DNA from: Novimethylophilus kurashikiensis
GTDB lineage: Bacteria; Pseudomonadota; Gammaproteobacteria; Burkholderiales; Methylophilaceae
Length of the DNA stretch: 64,000 bases
Direction of reading: 5' to 3'
Assembly (NCBI RefSeq): GCF_003112435.1
Contig: NZ_BDOQ01000003.1
Span: 496,001 to 560,000 of the forward strand
Shown: piece after piece, positions 44,368-53,599 of the stretch
Position numbering within the stretch: position 1 is the stretch's first letter
How the letters are laid out: each line of letters begins with the position of its first letter
Notes under the pieces: generated by a model
The model's input: only the letters and a program-made list of their open reading frames with translations
Databases searched by the model: none
Told to the model about the DNA's origin: nothing
Program-made: the position numbers and the translations under genes

Positions 44368-45030
44368 TTACAAAAGATGCAGCAAGCCGAATAGCCCGAA
44401 CCCCAGCACCAGCAACCCGCTAGCTCTTCTCACCCAAACATTCTGCAACCAAGCCTTGAGCTTGACCGCAGCCATGCCCATCGCCAGCAAAGTGGGCAAC
44501 GTTCCCAGCCCGAACGCCAGCATCAGCAAGCCGCCCTGAGCGGCGCTGCCCGTGGCAAGTGCTGCCACTAGCACGGAATACACTAGCCCGCAGGGCAGCC
44601 AGCCCCAGACCATGCCGAGCATGACAGCTTGAGGTGCAGTTTTTAGGGGTAGCAACCTTTTCGACAGCGGCTGCAACTTTCGCCATAGCACGGAACCCAC
44701 GCGCTCCAGCACCAACACACCCTGCCAAATCCCCCCGAGATAGAGCCCCAGCACGACCAGCATCAAGCTCGCGAGACCGTACAGCACTTTCTCGATCGGC
44801 AACACGTGCTGCAAAAAGAAACTGGAAGCGCCGATCAATCCCGCCAATACACCCGCCAAGGTATAGCTGGCGATTCGTCCCAGGTTGTATGCCAGCAAGA
44901 ACGGTGTTTTCGGCTGCTGCCCCGGCAAGGACATGGTGACCGCGCCGACGATGCCGCCGCACATCCCAACGCAGTGACCGCCACCAAGCAATCCAACGAG
45001 AAAAGCAGAAAAGTATGTAAGTTCGAGCAT
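44368..45030 (-). CDS. TauE/SafE-like (UreH-domain) membrane protein
   Basis: 220 aa from an ATG at 45030. About six transmembrane segments, with GGHCVGMCGGIVGAV near the N-terminus and WGWLPCGLVYSVLVAAL in the second half, a two-cysteine-motif pattern shared by DsbD-like and UreH_2 proteins, often near cytochrome-oxidase genes. Possible roles are reductant transfer or anion export. Encoded convergently with metW (21 bases between stops). Confidence 0.8.
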   Translation of the reverse strand: MLELTYFSAFLVGLLGGGHCVGMCGGIVGAVTMSLPGQQPKTPFLLAYNLGRIASYTLAGVLAGLIGASSFFLQHVLPIEKVLYGLASLMLVVLGLYLGGIWQGVLVLERVGSVLWRKLQPLSKRLLPLKTAPQAVMLGMVWGWLPCGLVYSVLVAALATGSAAQGGLLMLAFGLGTLPTLLAMGMAAVKLKAWLQNVWVRRASGLLVLGFGLFGLLHLL

Positions 45031-45035
45031 GCCCT

Positions 45036-45107
45036 GTAGCGCAGGCAACCTCGCCCGCATTTCATTCTAGATAAGGTGTTTGATGCAGGCGGGGCCGCCT
45101 GCGCTAC
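45036..45107. repeat. REP-like inverted repeat
   Basis: Outer arms GTAGCGCAGGC (45036-45046) and GCCTGCGCTAC (45097-45107), with a second palindrome GCAGGCGG/CCGCCTGC (85-92 and 95-102 of 45,0xx) within. It lies in the 120-base gap between the divergent TauE-like and AmpG-like genes. This looks like a dispersed palindromic element. Confidence 0.5.
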
Positions 45108-45150
45108 TGCATTGTGGCACAGCGTTTGCGAAATCGGGTATGGTGTCGCG

Positions 45151-46380
45151 ATGACTGAAACCGACTGGAAAACCGCGCTGTTCAACCGGCGCATGCTGAT
45201 TTGCGTCTTCACCGGCTTTTCGTCCGGACTTCCGCTCTACATCCTCATTAGCCTGTTGCCGGCATGGCTGCGGTCCGAACACGTCGATCTCAAATCCATC
45301 GGCCTGTTCGCGCTTATCCAGCTGCCGTTTACCTGGAAGTTCATGTGGGCACCTTTTTTCGACCGCTACACGCTGCCGCTGGGGCGCCGCCGCGGTTGGC
45401 TATTACTGACCCAAATAGCCTTGCTGCTCAGTATTCCGGCCTTCGGCAATTTGCACCCCACGCTTGATCTCTGGTCGATTGCATACCTGGCAGCCTTGGT
45501 GGCCTTTTTTTCAGCCTCGCAGGACGTGGTGATCGATGCCTACCGACGTGAACTATTGCCTGACATCGAACTGGGCCTCGGCAATGCTGTACATGTTAAC
45601 GCGTATAAAGTGGCGAGTCTGGTGCCCGGCGCCTTGTCGCTCGTACTGGCGGATCATCTCCCGTGGAATACGGTCTTCCTGCTAACCGCGCTATTCATGC
45701 TGCCCGGTCTGCTCATGACTTTGCTGGTCAAGGAGCCGGCCGTTATTCAAGGCTCGCCCCGTACCCTCCGGCAAGCCGTGGTCGAGCCCTTTCACGAATT
45801 CATGACGCGCCACGGCTGGCGCTCGGCCTTGCTGGTACTGGCGTTCATTTTTCTCTACAAACTGGGCGACAGCATGGCCACCGCGCTCGCAACGCCGTTC
45901 TACCTGGACATGGGCTTCAGCAAGACCGAAATCGGCCTCATCGCGAAGAATGCAGGTCTCTGGCCCAGCGTTATCGGGGGATTGTTGGGCGGGGCCTGGA
46001 TGGTCAAGCTCGGCATCAACCGTGCCTTGTGGGTTTTCGGGGCAATCCAGATGGTGGCGATCCTCGGGTTTGCCTGGCTCGCCAGCGTCGGCCACAGCCT
46101 GACATGGCTAGCCGTCGTCATCGGTGTAGAGGCCTTCGGCGTCGGGCTCGGCACGGCGGCGTTCGTGGCGTTCATCGCGCACACCACCAACCCGCTTTAT
46201 ACCGCAACGCAATTCGCGCTCTTTACCAGCCTCGCAGCCGTGCCACGCACCTTTGCCAATGCGGCAACCGGCTGGCTGGTGGATTGGCTGGGATGGACGC
46301 AGTTTTTCCTGCTGTGTTTCGTCTTGGCCATTCCAGGGATGGCGTTGCTGCTGAAAGTAGCCCCATGGCAGGAAAAATAA
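45151..46380 (+). CDS. MFS transporter, AmpG-like
   Basis: 409 aa from the ATG at 45151 (frame opens at 45076 but the first part covers the repeat). About 12 membrane segments; the N-terminus MLICVFTGFSSGLPLYILIS and DRYTLPLGRRRGWL match the AmpG permease family, which imports muropeptides (GlcNAc-anhydroMurNAc) for cell-wall recycling. Substrate not proven. It lies alone. Confidence 0.88.
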   Translation: MTETDWKTALFNRRMLICVFTGFSSGLPLYILISLLPAWLRSEHVDLKSIGLFALIQLPFTWKFMWAPFFDRYTLPLGRRRGWLLLTQIALLLSIPAFGNLHPTLDLWSIAYLAALVAFFSASQDVVIDAYRRELLPDIELGLGNAVHVNAYKVASLVPGALSLVLADHLPWNTVFLLTALFMLPGLLMTLLVKEPAVIQGSPRTLRQAVVEPFHEFMTRHGWRSALLVLAFIFLYKLGDSMATALATPFYLDMGFSKTEIGLIAKNAGLWPSVIGGLLGGAWMVKLGINRALWVFGAIQMVAILGFAWLASVGHSLTWLAVVIGVEAFGVGLGTAAFVAFIAHTTNPLYTATQFALFTSLAAVPRTFANAATGWLVDWLGWTQFFLLCFVLAIPGMALLLKVAPWQEK

Positions 46381-46467
46381 CGCTGCCGGGATAAATCACT
46401 AACCCTGTTCAGAGTCGTTGAAGTTGATGCATAATGGTCCAAAACAAAAACAACATTGGCGGTCACC

Positions 46468-48159
46468 ATGGCAGAACTCAGAAGAAAAACAAAGCTGGGC
46501 GAATTGCTCCTCACGCAAGGCCTCGTCACCCAGGATCAGCTGCGCATCGCGCTCCTTGAGCAAAGTCGTACCAAAACCCCGCTCGACAAACTGCTCGTTC
46601 AACTGAGTTTTATTCAAGATGCCGCTCTGCGCGATGCCGTTGCAGCGTCGCATGGGGCAGAAAGCATCGACCTGAATTCGATCTCGCCCGACCCGACCGC
46701 CCTGAAATGGATTCCCGAGGCCACGGCCCGCCGCCATCGCGCCATTCCCGTCGCTTTCGACGAAAACATGGCGACCCTATCGATTGCCATGACCGATGTT
46801 TCCGACCTACTGGCACTTGACCGATTAAGCGCGCAAGTCGGATCCGAGATTCAGATCAAACCATTGCTCGCGAGCGAAGCCCAGCTGGAAGCCTGTCTGG
46901 ATCGCTTTTACGGCTACGAATTGTCGGTGGATAGCATCCTCGAAGAAATCGAGACAGGCGAGAGGGATTACGGCCATTTAGCTGCAAGCTCACAAGATTA
47001 TGCGCAGCCCATGATTCGCCTGGTCGATGCGTTGCTCAAGGACGCCATTAATCGCCGGGCTTCTGATATCCACTTGGAACCGGAGCACACTTTCCTGCGC
47101 ATCCGCTATCGAATCGACGGCGTGCTGCACACAGTACGCAGCCTTCATTCCACGCATCGCCAGGCCATTACCGGCCGCATTAAAATACTTGCCGGCATGG
47201 ACATCGCCGAAAGTCGCTTGCCTCAAGACGGGCATTTCACCCAGCAGATCAGCGGACGCAACATCGATTTTCGTGTTGCTAGCCATCCCACTATTCATGG
47301 CGAAAACCTAGTGCTCCGGGTGCTGGATCGGGACAAGGCCATCATCCCGCTCGATCAACTCGGCGCGAGTCCTACATTAGTCCAGCAAGTCCGCCGCGTA
47401 ATGACGCGGCCGGAAGGGCTGATCATTGCTACCGGCCCGACAGGAAGCGGCAAAACCACGACGCTGTACTCCATGCTTTCGTCCTTGAACGACGAGAGCG
47501 TCAACATCATGACGCTGGAAGACCCGGTCGAATATCCATTAGGCCTCCTGCGTCAGACATCGATGCCGGAAGCGCATCAGCTGGATTTCGCTGCAGGCAT
47601 TCGCTCCATTCTGCGCCAGGACCCGGACATCATCCTGATAGGCGAAATGCGCGACCAGGAAACAGCCGACATGGCCTTTCGCGCAGCGATGACCGGACAC
47701 CGCGTGTTGTCGACATTGCACGCAAACTCGGCGGTTGGCGCCGTGGTGCGATTGCTGGACCTGGGAATTTCTGCCGAAATCATCGCGCAAAATATCACCG
47801 GCATCATGGCCCAACGCCTGGTAAGAACGTTATGCCCACACTGCAAAGTGGCTGACACGCAGGATGATCAAATTTATACGCAGATGAATCTTGAACCCGG
47901 CACTGTTTATCGCGCTGTCGGCTGCGGCCATTGCCATGCAAGCGGATATCTCGGACGCCGGCCGATCATGGAGTTATTGACAGTCGATGCGGAATTGGAA
48001 TCCCTGATCGTCCAGGGAGCCAACAAGCAAGAGTTGCTGCAAAACGCGATGACGCGAGGTTATACGCCACTGGCGCGTGACGGACTCCGACTCGTGGCTG
48101 ACGGACAGACCAGCTTGCAAGAGCTGGCCCGCGTCGTGGATATCTTCCAGCTCGCCTGA
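46468..48159 (+). CDS. Type IV filament/T2SS assembly ATPase (GspE/PilB/MshE-like)
   Basis: 563 aa from the ATG at 46468. N-terminal MshEN-like domain (KLGELLLTQGLVTQDQLRIA) and a second region to about residue 150; then the ATPase with ASDIHLEP, Walker A TGPTGSGKTTTLY, Asp box region, Walker B DIILIGEMRDQETADMA and His box STLHANS; Cys pairs CPHC and CGHC form the zinc knuckle near residue 455-485. Energises pilin polymerisation. First of seven tightly packed genes. Confidence 0.93.
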   Translation: MAELRRKTKLGELLLTQGLVTQDQLRIALLEQSRTKTPLDKLLVQLSFIQDAALRDAVAASHGAESIDLNSISPDPTALKWIPEATARRHRAIPVAFDENMATLSIAMTDVSDLLALDRLSAQVGSEIQIKPLLASEAQLEACLDRFYGYELSVDSILEEIETGERDYGHLAASSQDYAQPMIRLVDALLKDAINRRASDIHLEPEHTFLRIRYRIDGVLHTVRSLHSTHRQAITGRIKILAGMDIAESRLPQDGHFTQQISGRNIDFRVASHPTIHGENLVLRVLDRDKAIIPLDQLGASPTLVQQVRRVMTRPEGLIIATGPTGSGKTTTLYSMLSSLNDESVNIMTLEDPVEYPLGLLRQTSMPEAHQLDFAAGIRSILRQDPDIILIGEMRDQETADMAFRAAMTGHRVLSTLHANSAVGAVVRLLDLGISAEIIAQNITGIMAQRLVRTLCPHCKVADTQDDQIYTQMNLEPGTVYRAVGCGHCHASGYLGRRPIMELLTVDAELESLIVQGANKQELLQNAMTRGYTPLARDGLRLVADGQTSLQELARVVDIFQLA

Positions 48160-48172
48160 CCCAGCGCCTGCC

Positions 48173-49372
48173 ATGCATCACTACGCTTATAAAGCGATGG
48201 ATGCAACGGGAAAACTTGCCAGAGGCCAGCTCGCGGCAAACAGCGCGCTCGAGCTGGAGCATAGCCTTCATCGCCTCGGTCTCGACCTTATTTCCTTCAA
48301 GACTGCAAGCACTAGGAATTTCCTTTCGCGCGGCGTCACACGGCACCATCAAGCCTTGTTCTGTCTTGAAATGGAGCAGTTGCTCCATGCCGGCGTGCCG
48401 CTGCTGCAAGCCCTAGCCGAACTTCATATCTCAACCGAACAGCCAGCCCTCCGCCTGGCGCTTGCCCATTCAAAGGTCGCCATCGAAAGCGGGGAGTCCT
48501 TATCACAAGCACTATCCCACCACAGTCATGCCTTCCCCCAGCTGTTGATCACCCTGATTCATATCGGTGAGGTCACAGGCCGCTTGCCTGAAGTGTTCGG
48601 ACATCTCGCAGCAACGCTACGCTGGCACGACGAAACCGCCAAGAAACTGCATCGCGCCTTGATCTACCCCGCTCTCGTGCTCACGACCGTGTTGGCCTCC
48701 ACGGCATTCCTGCTTGCCTATCTCGTGCCGCAAATGGCGGCCTTTTTCAAAAGCTCCGGGCAATCGCTGCCCTGGCATACCGAGCTCATGCTGCAAACGT
48801 CCGCGCATTTTGCACGTCACGGCTGGCATTGGCTTTTGGGTATGGTGGTATGCCTAGCATTGGCGATTGGGATCATTGCCAGTTCACCCATTGCCCGCAA
48901 CTACTGGGATGGCCGCAAATTGCGCATTCCGGTGATCGGTCCCCTGCTGCAGAAATCCATCATGGCTCGCTTTGCACGTTACCTGGCCCTGATGTACCGA
49001 ACTGGCATTCCCCTGCTTGATGCACTGGAGCATTGCCGCGATGTAGTCGGTAATTTGCACGTCGCGTCGCACCTCAATACAGCCATAGACGATATCCGAT
49101 CCGGCATCGCCATAAGCGATAGCTTGCAAAAAACCGGGACATTTCCGCCACTGGTAATACGCATGCTTCACATCGGCGAGACGACGGGGCATCTGGATGC
49201 TGCGCTCGACCGGGTCAGCGAGTATTACGATCGCGATGTTCAGCACACCATCGAAACCCTGTTCAGCCTGCTCGAACCTGCGCTCACTATTCTGTTGGGC
49301 GGTCTGATGGCTTTGGCCATGCTTTCGATCCTGGGGCCGATCTACGATGCCATTTCGGAGATTCGGCTGTGA
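48173..49372 (+). CDS. Inner-membrane platform protein (GspF/PilC/MshG-like)
   Basis: 399 aa from the ATG at 48173. Two T2SF repeats: FCLEMEQLLHAGVPLLQALAEL...LIHIGEVTGRLPEVF and FARYLALMYRTGIPLLDALE...MLHIGETTGHLDAALDRVSEYY, with membrane segments near residues 165, 215 and the C-terminus. It forms the rotor-like platform driven by the ATPase. Starts 13 bases after the ATPase; its stop overlaps the next gene. Confidence 0.93.
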   Translation: MHHYAYKAMDATGKLARGQLAANSALELEHSLHRLGLDLISFKTASTRNFLSRGVTRHHQALFCLEMEQLLHAGVPLLQALAELHISTEQPALRLALAHSKVAIESGESLSQALSHHSHAFPQLLITLIHIGEVTGRLPEVFGHLAATLRWHDETAKKLHRALIYPALVLTTVLASTAFLLAYLVPQMAAFFKSSGQSLPWHTELMLQTSAHFARHGWHWLLGMVVCLALAIGIIASSPIARNYWDGRKLRIPVIGPLLQKSIMARFARYLALMYRTGIPLLDALEHCRDVVGNLHVASHLNTAIDDIRSGIAISDSLQKTGTFPPLVIRMLHIGETTGHLDAALDRVSEYYDRDVQHTIETLFSLLEPALTILLGGLMALAMLSILGPIYDAISEIRL

Positions 49373-50811
49373 TGGGCAGCAAAATCATCGTTTGCCTTCG
49401 CCGCCAAAACGTCACTGCGGGCGTGTGGCGTAGAAATCGACTCATCACGCTTGAGCATTTCGAGCACTCCGAAATCGGTCATGAGAATTTCGCACGCTGG
49501 CTTGGGCGATTCAGCGGTGCCACCTGCCACCTCCTGATCGATAGCCCGGATGAGTCATTGAAGCTGGAAACCCTGCCGCACGTGCTTGGGATAGGGCGAT
49601 CCGCAATGGTTCGGCGCAAGCTCGACCAATTCCAGCCAAGCCACGTCTACAAGGCAGCGCTTTGCATGGGACGCGAATCCGAAGGGCGCCGGGATGACCG
49701 CTACCTTTTTACCGCTCTCACACAGGAAGCGCTACTGCATCCTTGGCTCGACATCGTCGAACGTTCTGCGCATCCGCTTTCCGGCATCGCCCAGATGCCC
49801 GTGGCATGCCACCGTCTGGCGCGCATACTCAGCCTAAGTACCGAAAATCTTCTGCTCATCACTCGCCACCAGCACAGCCTGCGCCAGAACCATTTCGTCA
49901 AAGGCGCTCTATCAATGAGCCGGACTGTCAACGCGACGTCTGACGCTCCGCATCACTTGGTCGGCGAAACCGAGAAAGCCCTGTTATATCTGCTCAATGC
50001 TCAGACTGCGGGCACCAGTGCACCTCTCCAGGTCGTGTTTGCGGGCGTAGAAGAAGCAGGTTTGGCTGATGCTTTTGAAACAACCTGTCAGGTCATTCCG
50101 TCGCAAATTCTCGAAAAGCAATTGCGACTCGCTGATGACACTTTCAGCCAGCACCCTGACCTACTATTCATGGCCGTGATCGCGCTACATGGCTGTCCTG
50201 GCAATCTCGCCCAGCCTAGCCAAATGGCCCGCTCACGCTCCCAGCAACTGCGGCTCGGCCTGAATCTCGCCGGTGCAGCACTTCTCACCTCCACTGCCGT
50301 GGCTGCGGGCATTCATATTTCCACCGCCATTCAACTTCAACAGGAGGCTGAAGATTTGTCTAAGCTGACCCGTCAATTGCCGCCTTATGCCTCAGCGAAA
50401 CCTCACTCACAGACGCCATCAGGAAAACAGCTATACGCCACTGTCGAATTGGCGTCGCGAATAGAACACAGCTACCGCACTCCGCTGGAATTCATGCAAG
50501 TACTATCGGCCGCCCTCGACAAGCTACCCGAGATCCAACTCGACAAGCTGGAATGGCAACTGGGGGAGCACGCAACAGTACTGCCAGTGCCCAATGCACC
50601 GCAATTCGCCGTTGTCGAGGGAAAAATCCACAGCCGAGACGCTACGTTACTGAATACTCTGGTCACGCATCTAAAAGCGCATCCATCGATTGCGACCATC
50701 GAGAATGAACAGCCTGACGTCGCCAAGCCGCTCCATGGAAATACACAATCACCTAACACGCTAACGCCACAAACATTTCGCCTTCGCATCAAATTCAAGG
50801 AGAGCACTTAG
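49372..50811 (+). CDS. PilM/PilN-like fusion (MshI-like) protein
   Basis: 479 aa. N-terminal part (about 1-300) looks like an actin-like PilM/MshI module without sharp motifs; one membrane segment (LGLNLAGAALLTSTAVAAGIHI, about 303-324), then a PilN-like coiled region and a final ferredoxin-like domain (FAVVEGKIHSRDATLLNTLV). This size and plan fit MshI of MSHA systems. By position it links the platform and the PilO-like partner. ATG overlaps the upstream stop by one base. Confidence 0.65.
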   Translation: MGSKIIVCLRRQNVTAGVWRRNRLITLEHFEHSEIGHENFARWLGRFSGATCHLLIDSPDESLKLETLPHVLGIGRSAMVRRKLDQFQPSHVYKAALCMGRESEGRRDDRYLFTALTQEALLHPWLDIVERSAHPLSGIAQMPVACHRLARILSLSTENLLLITRHQHSLRQNHFVKGALSMSRTVNATSDAPHHLVGETEKALLYLLNAQTAGTSAPLQVVFAGVEEAGLADAFETTCQVIPSQILEKQLRLADDTFSQHPDLLFMAVIALHGCPGNLAQPSQMARSRSQQLRLGLNLAGAALLTSTAVAAGIHISTAIQLQQEAEDLSKLTRQLPPYASAKPHSQTPSGKQLYATVELASRIEHSYRTPLEFMQVLSAALDKLPEIQLDKLEWQLGEHATVLPVPNAPQFAVVEGKIHSRDATLLNTLVTHLKAHPSIATIENEQPDVAKPLHGNTQSPNTLTPQTFRLRIKFKEST

Positions 50812-51377
50812 TGCTTTTCCGATCGCTTAAATACAGAGTTGCCGTATTTCTATGCATTGTGCTCGCCTGTATCGCTACGCTCACCGTAACCTTGAGATGG
50901 GCATCCCAGGCACACCTGAATCGGGATATGGCCAATCAAGCTTATTTAAATGCCAAGCAACAACTGCGCGCCCAAGTGGCGGAAGAAGCCGAAATGGCCC
51001 GTGACTTGCCGCGTTATCGGCAGCTGCAACAACGAGGCTTGATCGGAGAAGAAAACCGTAAAGCCTGGATCGACCATTTAAGCTATATTGCCGCAAGGCA
51101 TCATTGGCAACCGATTGAATATGAATTCGATCAGCCGCAGATTGTTAAAGACGCCTCTTCCGGGCTGCAACTAAGCAGTTCTGTCATGCGGCTGCATCTT
51201 TTGCTGATGCATGAGGAAGCGTTGTTGCAATTGTTTGCCGCACTCCCGTCTCAGCAGCTAGCTCCGGTCATCCCCCGCAAGTGCACCATTGTCACCACTC
51301 AAGAGCTTCATCATGAACTTGATGCGCACTGCGAATTCCAGTGGATTACGTTTTCCGAATCCAAGGCGGCGATATGA
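50811..51377 (+). CDS. PilO/MshJ-like inner-membrane protein
   Basis: 188 aa, GTG start overlapping the previous stop by one base (TAGTG), with AGGAG upstream. One membrane segment at the N-terminus (YRVAVFLCIVLACIATLTVTL), a coiled coil (NRDMANQAYLNAKQQLRAQV), then an alpha/beta domain with LQLSSSVMRLHLLLMHEEALL. This is the PilO/GspM/MshJ plan; identity by position and architecture only. Confidence 0.6.
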   Translation: MLFRSLKYRVAVFLCIVLACIATLTVTLRWASQAHLNRDMANQAYLNAKQQLRAQVAEEAEMARDLPRYRQLQQRGLIGEENRKAWIDHLSYIAARHHWQPIEYEFDQPQIVKDASSGLQLSSSVMRLHLLLMHEEALLQLFAALPSQQLAPVIPRKCTIVTTQELHHELDAHCEFQWITFSESKAAI

Positions 51378-51778
51378 AAAAGTGGGCCATTTTCTTAATT
51401 AATATTTACTCGGCCGTCGCGCTGGCCGATCCCTCGCCACTGGGACGCCTGTTCTTCACCCCGGCCGAAAGACGGCAACTCGAACAATCGTCCCCACCGC
51501 AACCACCATCCACTCCCGCCCCGCTACCAAAGCTGGAGATAAACGGCATTGTCCAGCGCAGTGACGGCAAAGGGACGGTCTGGCTAAACCGTCAGCCGAT
51601 TCAGGAAGACACCCATCAAGAGAACGTTCAGATCGGTAAGTTGCGCCAGAACTCGGATCGCGTTCGCCTCGACCTTCCGCAGCACCGGCTCTCACTGCGT
51701 CCGGGACAGCACCTCGATACCGTCACAGGGAAAGCAGTAGACAACATTGTGGTGCAACAAACGGGGACCACCCATTAA
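51374..51778 (+). CDS. PilP/GspB/MshK-like small periplasmic protein
   Basis: 134 aa from an ATG that overlaps the previous stop (ATGA). Signal-like N-terminus (KWAIFLINIYSAVALA), then LGRLFFTPAERRQLE, a motif common in MshK/GspB-type proteins, a Pro-rich stretch, and a small beta domain with ING-I-V-QRSDGKGTVWLN. Likely bridges the inner-membrane complex to the outside; usual partner would be a secretin, which is missing here. Confidence 0.65.
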   Translation: MKKWAIFLINIYSAVALADPSPLGRLFFTPAERRQLEQSSPPQPPSTPAPLPKLEINGIVQRSDGKGTVWLNRQPIQEDTHQENVQIGKLRQNSDRVRLDLPQHRLSLRPGQHLDTVTGKAVDNIVVQQTGTTH

Positions 51779-52894
51779 ATGGCGCCAAAACGCGGGCAAA
51801 AAGGTATCTTCGCGATGGCTTTGGTACTGGCGCTCGGCCTTGCGATGACCTCCTGGCTGGCCCGCAACACCTTGTCTCAAAGCTCGCAAACCCTGCGCGA
51901 GCAGAAAACAGCCGCCGCGCTCACCACTGCCAAAGCAGCATTGATAGGCTGGAGTGTTTCCAACGCCAGCAAACCCGGCACCCTGCCATGCACGGATACG
52001 ACCAACAGCGGCAGCGCCTCCACGAGCGGGACCAATTGCACCGCCTATATCGGACGCCTGCCATGGAAGCAACTCGGGACCGGCGATTTGCGGGACGGCG
52101 ACGACGAATGTCTGTGGTACGCGTTATCTCCCATCTTTCGCAACACCATGAACGTCTCCGGTAGCAACAGCCGCGTCAATTTTCCGCTTAACGGCAACAC
52201 CCAGGGAACGATCACCCTGAAGGACAAGAACGGCAACGTGCTCGCCAGTAAGCTCGCTGCCGTAATCTTGGCCCCGGGAGCACCGAGGTCAGGCCAAGCA
52301 AGGACTAGTACCGCGACAACCTGCGGTGGAAACGTGACAGCGTCGAATTACCTGGAAAGTTTGAACGGCATCAACAACGCCACCGGCAATTACGACGCGG
52401 TAACTGGCGCGTTGACCTTCGTCGTCTCCGTCCCGACAACTTCATTCAACGACAATCTCATTGCCATCAGTGCCGAAGACATTTATGGCCCGTTGCGTAA
52501 GCGCATCGCGCTGGAACTCATGGGCACCAGCAATCCCACCTACGGCTTACTTTGGTATTACAACAAAAACCATGTCTACCCCTGGGCTGCAAATGCGAGC
52601 TATGTCCAGCAGTCAGGATCGACCTCGCAATACATCCCCTATGGCGACCTCAATTTCGCCGTTTCTGCACTCAACGTTTGGCTGGTCAACAACCAATGGC
52701 TGCCGCTCGTCACTTATTCCGTCGGCAGCGATTTCCAGCCGGGGACGACATTTCCCCAACAATGCGGAACCGGCTGCCTCTCGGTGCGAGGTGCACAGAC
52801 CCAGGCCAGTATTCGTGTAGGCGGAGGCAGCGTTGTCTGGACGACGCGCGTTTGCGCCACCAATACTCTAGTCAAACAATGCCCGTTGCCATGA
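51779..52894 (+). CDS. Large pilin-like protein with LPC/LPW signature (PilX-like N-terminus)
   Basis: 371 aa, ATG directly after the previous stop. N-terminus KRGQKGIFAMALVLALGLAM resembles PilX-type minor pilins, and a hydrophobic helix follows. The rest is rich in Asn/Thr/Gly with the sequence PGTLPCTD, a second Cys and IGRLPWKQLG...DLRDG, ending in several Cys (CGTGCLS, RVCATN, KQC). The next gene carries the same LPC...LPW...DG pattern, so the two look like a dedicated pair. Role as filament subunit or adhesin is inference. Confidence 0.55.
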   Translation: MAPKRGQKGIFAMALVLALGLAMTSWLARNTLSQSSQTLREQKTAAALTTAKAALIGWSVSNASKPGTLPCTDTTNSGSASTSGTNCTAYIGRLPWKQLGTGDLRDGDDECLWYALSPIFRNTMNVSGSNSRVNFPLNGNTQGTITLKDKNGNVLASKLAAVILAPGAPRSGQARTSTATTCGGNVTASNYLESLNGINNATGNYDAVTGALTFVVSVPTTSFNDNLIAISAEDIYGPLRKRIALELMGTSNPTYGLLWYYNKNHVYPWAANASYVQQSGSTSQYIPYGDLNFAVSALNVWLVNNQWLPLVTYSVGSDFQPGTTFPQQCGTGCLSVRGAQTQASIRVGGGSVVWTTRVCATNTLVKQCPLP

Positions 52895-53589
52895 AGCAAG
52901 CGGCCGCCGGATTTACCTTGATCGAGATGGCAGTGGTACTGGTCGTCGTCGGCCTCATGCTGGGCGGCTTGTTGATGCCGATTTCAGCGCAGCTCGACCA
53001 GCGCAATTACACCGAGACTCGCCGCGCCATGAGCGATATCCGAGAAGCCTTGCTGGGTTTTGCCATGGCGAACGGGCATTTGCCTTGCCCTGCCATATCG
53101 GTTTCCGACGGCCGCGAGGACCGGGCGGTCTCCGGAATTTGCAACAAGCGCGTGGGCTTTCTGCCGTGGTCAGAGCTCGCCGTGCCCAAACTCGACGGCT
53201 GGGGGCATCTCTATCGGTACAGTGCCACGCAAGTCTTTATCGATGCAACGCCCAAAGTCAGCCTGACGAGCACGCCTGATATCCTAATTAAAACCCGCGA
53301 TACAACCGGCACCGCTATCAATCTCACCAACACCAGTACCGTGATCGCCGTTGTTCTAAGTTTCGGCAAAAACGGGCGCTGGAGCTATTCCGATCAAGCC
53401 ATTCAAGCAGCAGACGGATCGACCACCAATAGCGATGAAGACGCCAATGCTAGCGGTACGGCCTCATTTTTCAGCCGCGAACTCACCGCCAACACTGCAG
53501 CACCAGGTGGCGAATTTGACGACTTCGTCCTGTGGATTCCAGCCACCCTATACTTCAACCGCATGGTCTCGGCCGGCCAACTGCCTTAA
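52891..53589 (+). CDS. Type IV prepilin-like protein with LPC/LPW signature
   Basis: 232 aa. Classical class III signal: G7-F8 cleavage (AAAGFTLIEMAVVLVVVGLM) with E at +5, so it would be processed and assembled. A globular part follows with NGHLPCPAISVSD, Cys and VGFLPWSEL, DGWGHLYRY, as in the preceding protein. The ATG overlaps the upstream stop (ATGA). Ends with AGQLP. The C-terminal half is Thr/Ala/Ser-rich. Function in the filament unknown. Confidence 0.8.
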   Translation: MKQAAAGFTLIEMAVVLVVVGLMLGGLLMPISAQLDQRNYTETRRAMSDIREALLGFAMANGHLPCPAISVSDGREDRAVSGICNKRVGFLPWSELAVPKLDGWGHLYRYSATQVFIDATPKVSLTSTPDILIKTRDTTGTAINLTNTSTVIAVVLSFGKNGRWSYSDQAIQAADGSTTNSDEDANASGTASFFSRELTANTAAPGGEFDDFVLWIPATLYFNRMVSAGQLP

Positions 53590-53599
53590 ACTATGATGC

